Source: JAEUSI01 sp036782915 (GTDB taxonomy: Bacteria > Bacteroidota > Ignavibacteria > Tepidaquicellales > Tepidaquicellaceae). Taken from it: a stretch of DNA of 6,348 bases. The notes under the pieces were generated by a model, which worked only from the letters and a program-made list of their open reading frames with translations, searched no databases and was not told where the DNA came from. The position numbers and the translations under genes were made by a program. Where the stretch lies: NCBI GenBank assembly GCA_036782915.1, contig DAIPYE010000179.1, positions 1 through 6,348 of the forward strand. The letters are read 5' to 3'. This document shows, in pieces, positions 5,821 through 6,348 of this stretch. Each line of letters begins with the position of its first letter. Within the stretch, counting starts at the first letter, position 1.

Positions 5821-5975
5821 TTTTTTGTTTTTTAAATTTGATTTATAAATTTTTTTTAAATTTGTGTCAGAGAATTCAGATATTCTATGAAAACTTTTAT
5901 AATTTTTACTTTAGCCCTGACATTTATATAAAGATAATAAAAATATTATTGTCTTTGAATGCATGTGATAATTTT

Positions 5976-5998
5976 GTTTTAAAATCTAAGTTTTAAAA
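5976..5998. repeat. GTTTTAAAA repeated twice
   Basis: GTTTTAAAA occurs at 5976-5984 and 5990-5998. Because TTTTAAAA is its own reverse complement, the pair can also form an 8-bp hairpin with loop TCTAAG. It is AT-only and may be simple low-complexity DNA. Confidence 0.4.
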
Positions 5999-6010
5999 TT
6001 ATTGATCATT

Positions 6011-6022
6011 TGCGAATTCGCA
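6011..6022. repeat. Perfect 12-bp palindrome TGCGAATTCGCA
   Basis: TGCGAATTCGCA is identical to its reverse complement. It lies about 190 bases upstream of the VOC start and about 85 bases past the stop of the DUF1801-like gene. It could be a dimeric repressor site or part of the DUF1801 transcript end; there is no direct evidence for either. Confidence 0.4.
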
Positions 6023-6107
6023 GTTAATATTACTTTCAATTTGAAGTGAGACTTTACTGATTTGAATTGTAACTCTAAAGAGGGGATTGATACAATTTAT
6101 TGAAAGT

Positions 6108-6348
6108 TTATCTGTTTTCAAAACCATCGCGTATTGCCGATTCCAGTTCAACTATGTTTATATCTTTTAAAGTTTTGAACTTAATGCAATAACCGCTGAC
6201 GCTTGCCTTACCTATTTTATTTTTATATGTTTGCGAAAGGTATTTTTTGTCTTTAATGCTGAGTATATAAACAGATATTCCTGTCGTGTTTGCACTCAAA
6301 CCAATTTGATAAAACTCTCTTTTTTTCCCATCAGCATAATTTATTGTT
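6108..6348 (-). CDS. DUF1801-like protein, C-terminal part
   Basis: The frame is open to the right edge of the window, so the gene start is outside. The visible 79 residues read TINYADGKKREFYQIGLSAN (1-20), then TTGISVYILSIKDKKYLSQ (21-39), GKASVSGYCIKFKTLKDINI and a final ESAIRDGFENR. This is the strand-helix-strand pattern of the C-terminal half of DUF1801 (YdhG-like) proteins: an aromatic-rich strand ending in GLSA, a KIGKASVSGYCIKFK strand, then LKDINI leading into the last helix. TTG at 6299 is not the start, because family-like sequence continues upstream of it. The function is unknown; some relatives are annotated as iron chaperones. The stop is TAA. It differs in sequence from the other DUF1801 gene at 1784-1392. 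Confidence 0.65.
   Translation of the reverse strand, partial: TINYADGKKREFYQIGLSANTTGISVYILSIKDKKYLSQTYKNKIGKASVSGYCIKFKTLKDINIVELESAIRDGFENR

Larger units (their letters stand above)
5821..6107. other. Intergenic region upstream of the VOC-TfoX operon
   Basis: This 287-base AT-rich stretch has no credible gene. It contains the perfect 12-bp palindrome TGCGAATTCGCA (6011-6022), a near-perfect inverted repeat ACTTTCAA-T-TTGAAGT (6033-6048), two copies of GTTTTAAAA 14 bases apart (5976-5984, 5990-5998), and an AT-rich hairpin AAGATAATA/TATTGTCTT near 5931-5955. The promoter of the VOC operon must lie here, but I saw no clear TAnnTTTG or -35/-10 pair. Confidence 0.5.

Noticed and set aside
5808..5996. 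Plus-strand 62-residue ORF in the VOC upstream spacer
   Set aside because: It is low-complexity Phe/Ile/Lys/Asn sequence from AT-rich DNA, overlaps the VOC start, and has no recognisable features.
765..6348. A defence island or toxin-antitoxin system
   Set aside because: No nuclease, helicase, methylase, toxin or antitoxin signature was seen in any of the translated genes.

Overview
The window looks like a piece of chromosome from an AT-rich bacterium of the Bacteroidota / Ignavibacteria (FCB) group. That placement is inferred from three things. Starts are preceded by A/T-rich leaders with almost no Shine-Dalgarno sequences. One upstream region has a Bacteroidota-type -7 element (TAnnTTTG). 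The set of small protein families (DinB, DUF1801, DUF2200, AHSA1/SRPBCC, TfoX-N, VOC, RibD-like reductase) is common in that group. No rRNA, tRNA, CRISPR array, transposase or integrase was seen.

Layout. The left edge (1-675, + strand) is the C-terminal two thirds of asnA, ammonia-dependent asparagine synthetase. A strong bidirectional hairpin terminator (705-743) separates it from a long run of genes that all lie on the minus strand. In minus-strand order, right to left, these are: a truncated DUF1801-like protein (6348-6108); a VOC/glyoxalase-fold protein and a TfoX N-terminal-domain protein in a tight pair (5820-5095); a broken DinB gene (4988-4517); a DUF2200 protein (4449-4081); a RibD/DHFR-fold reductase (3953-3402); a three-gene unit of a small KOW-motif protein, an exported AHSA1/SRPBCC protein and a three-helix membrane protein (3087-2004); a second DUF1801 protein (1784-1392); and an intact DinB protein (1277-765).

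How the genes relate. asnA is a housekeeping biosynthetic gene. The minus-strand genes are single-domain accessory proteins that do not form a recognisable pathway. They look like a patchwork of small binding or enzyme-fold proteins, with only two clear operons: VOC-TfoX (12-bp gap) and KOW-SRPBCC-membrane (9-bp gap, then an 11-bp overlap). Two families occur twice (DinB, DUF1801).

The main finding is that the DinB gene at 4988-4517 is disrupted twice: by an in-frame UGA at codon 19, and by an apparent loss of one CG dinucleotide just after its His-His-Arg motif. Restoring the frame recovers a full 157-residue DinB protein. Secondary points are two genes with no possible ATG start (TTG inferred), the undescribed KOW/SRPBCC/membrane operon, and several inverted repeats in the intergenic DNA. 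I did not find convincing evidence of a new defence or mobile system.
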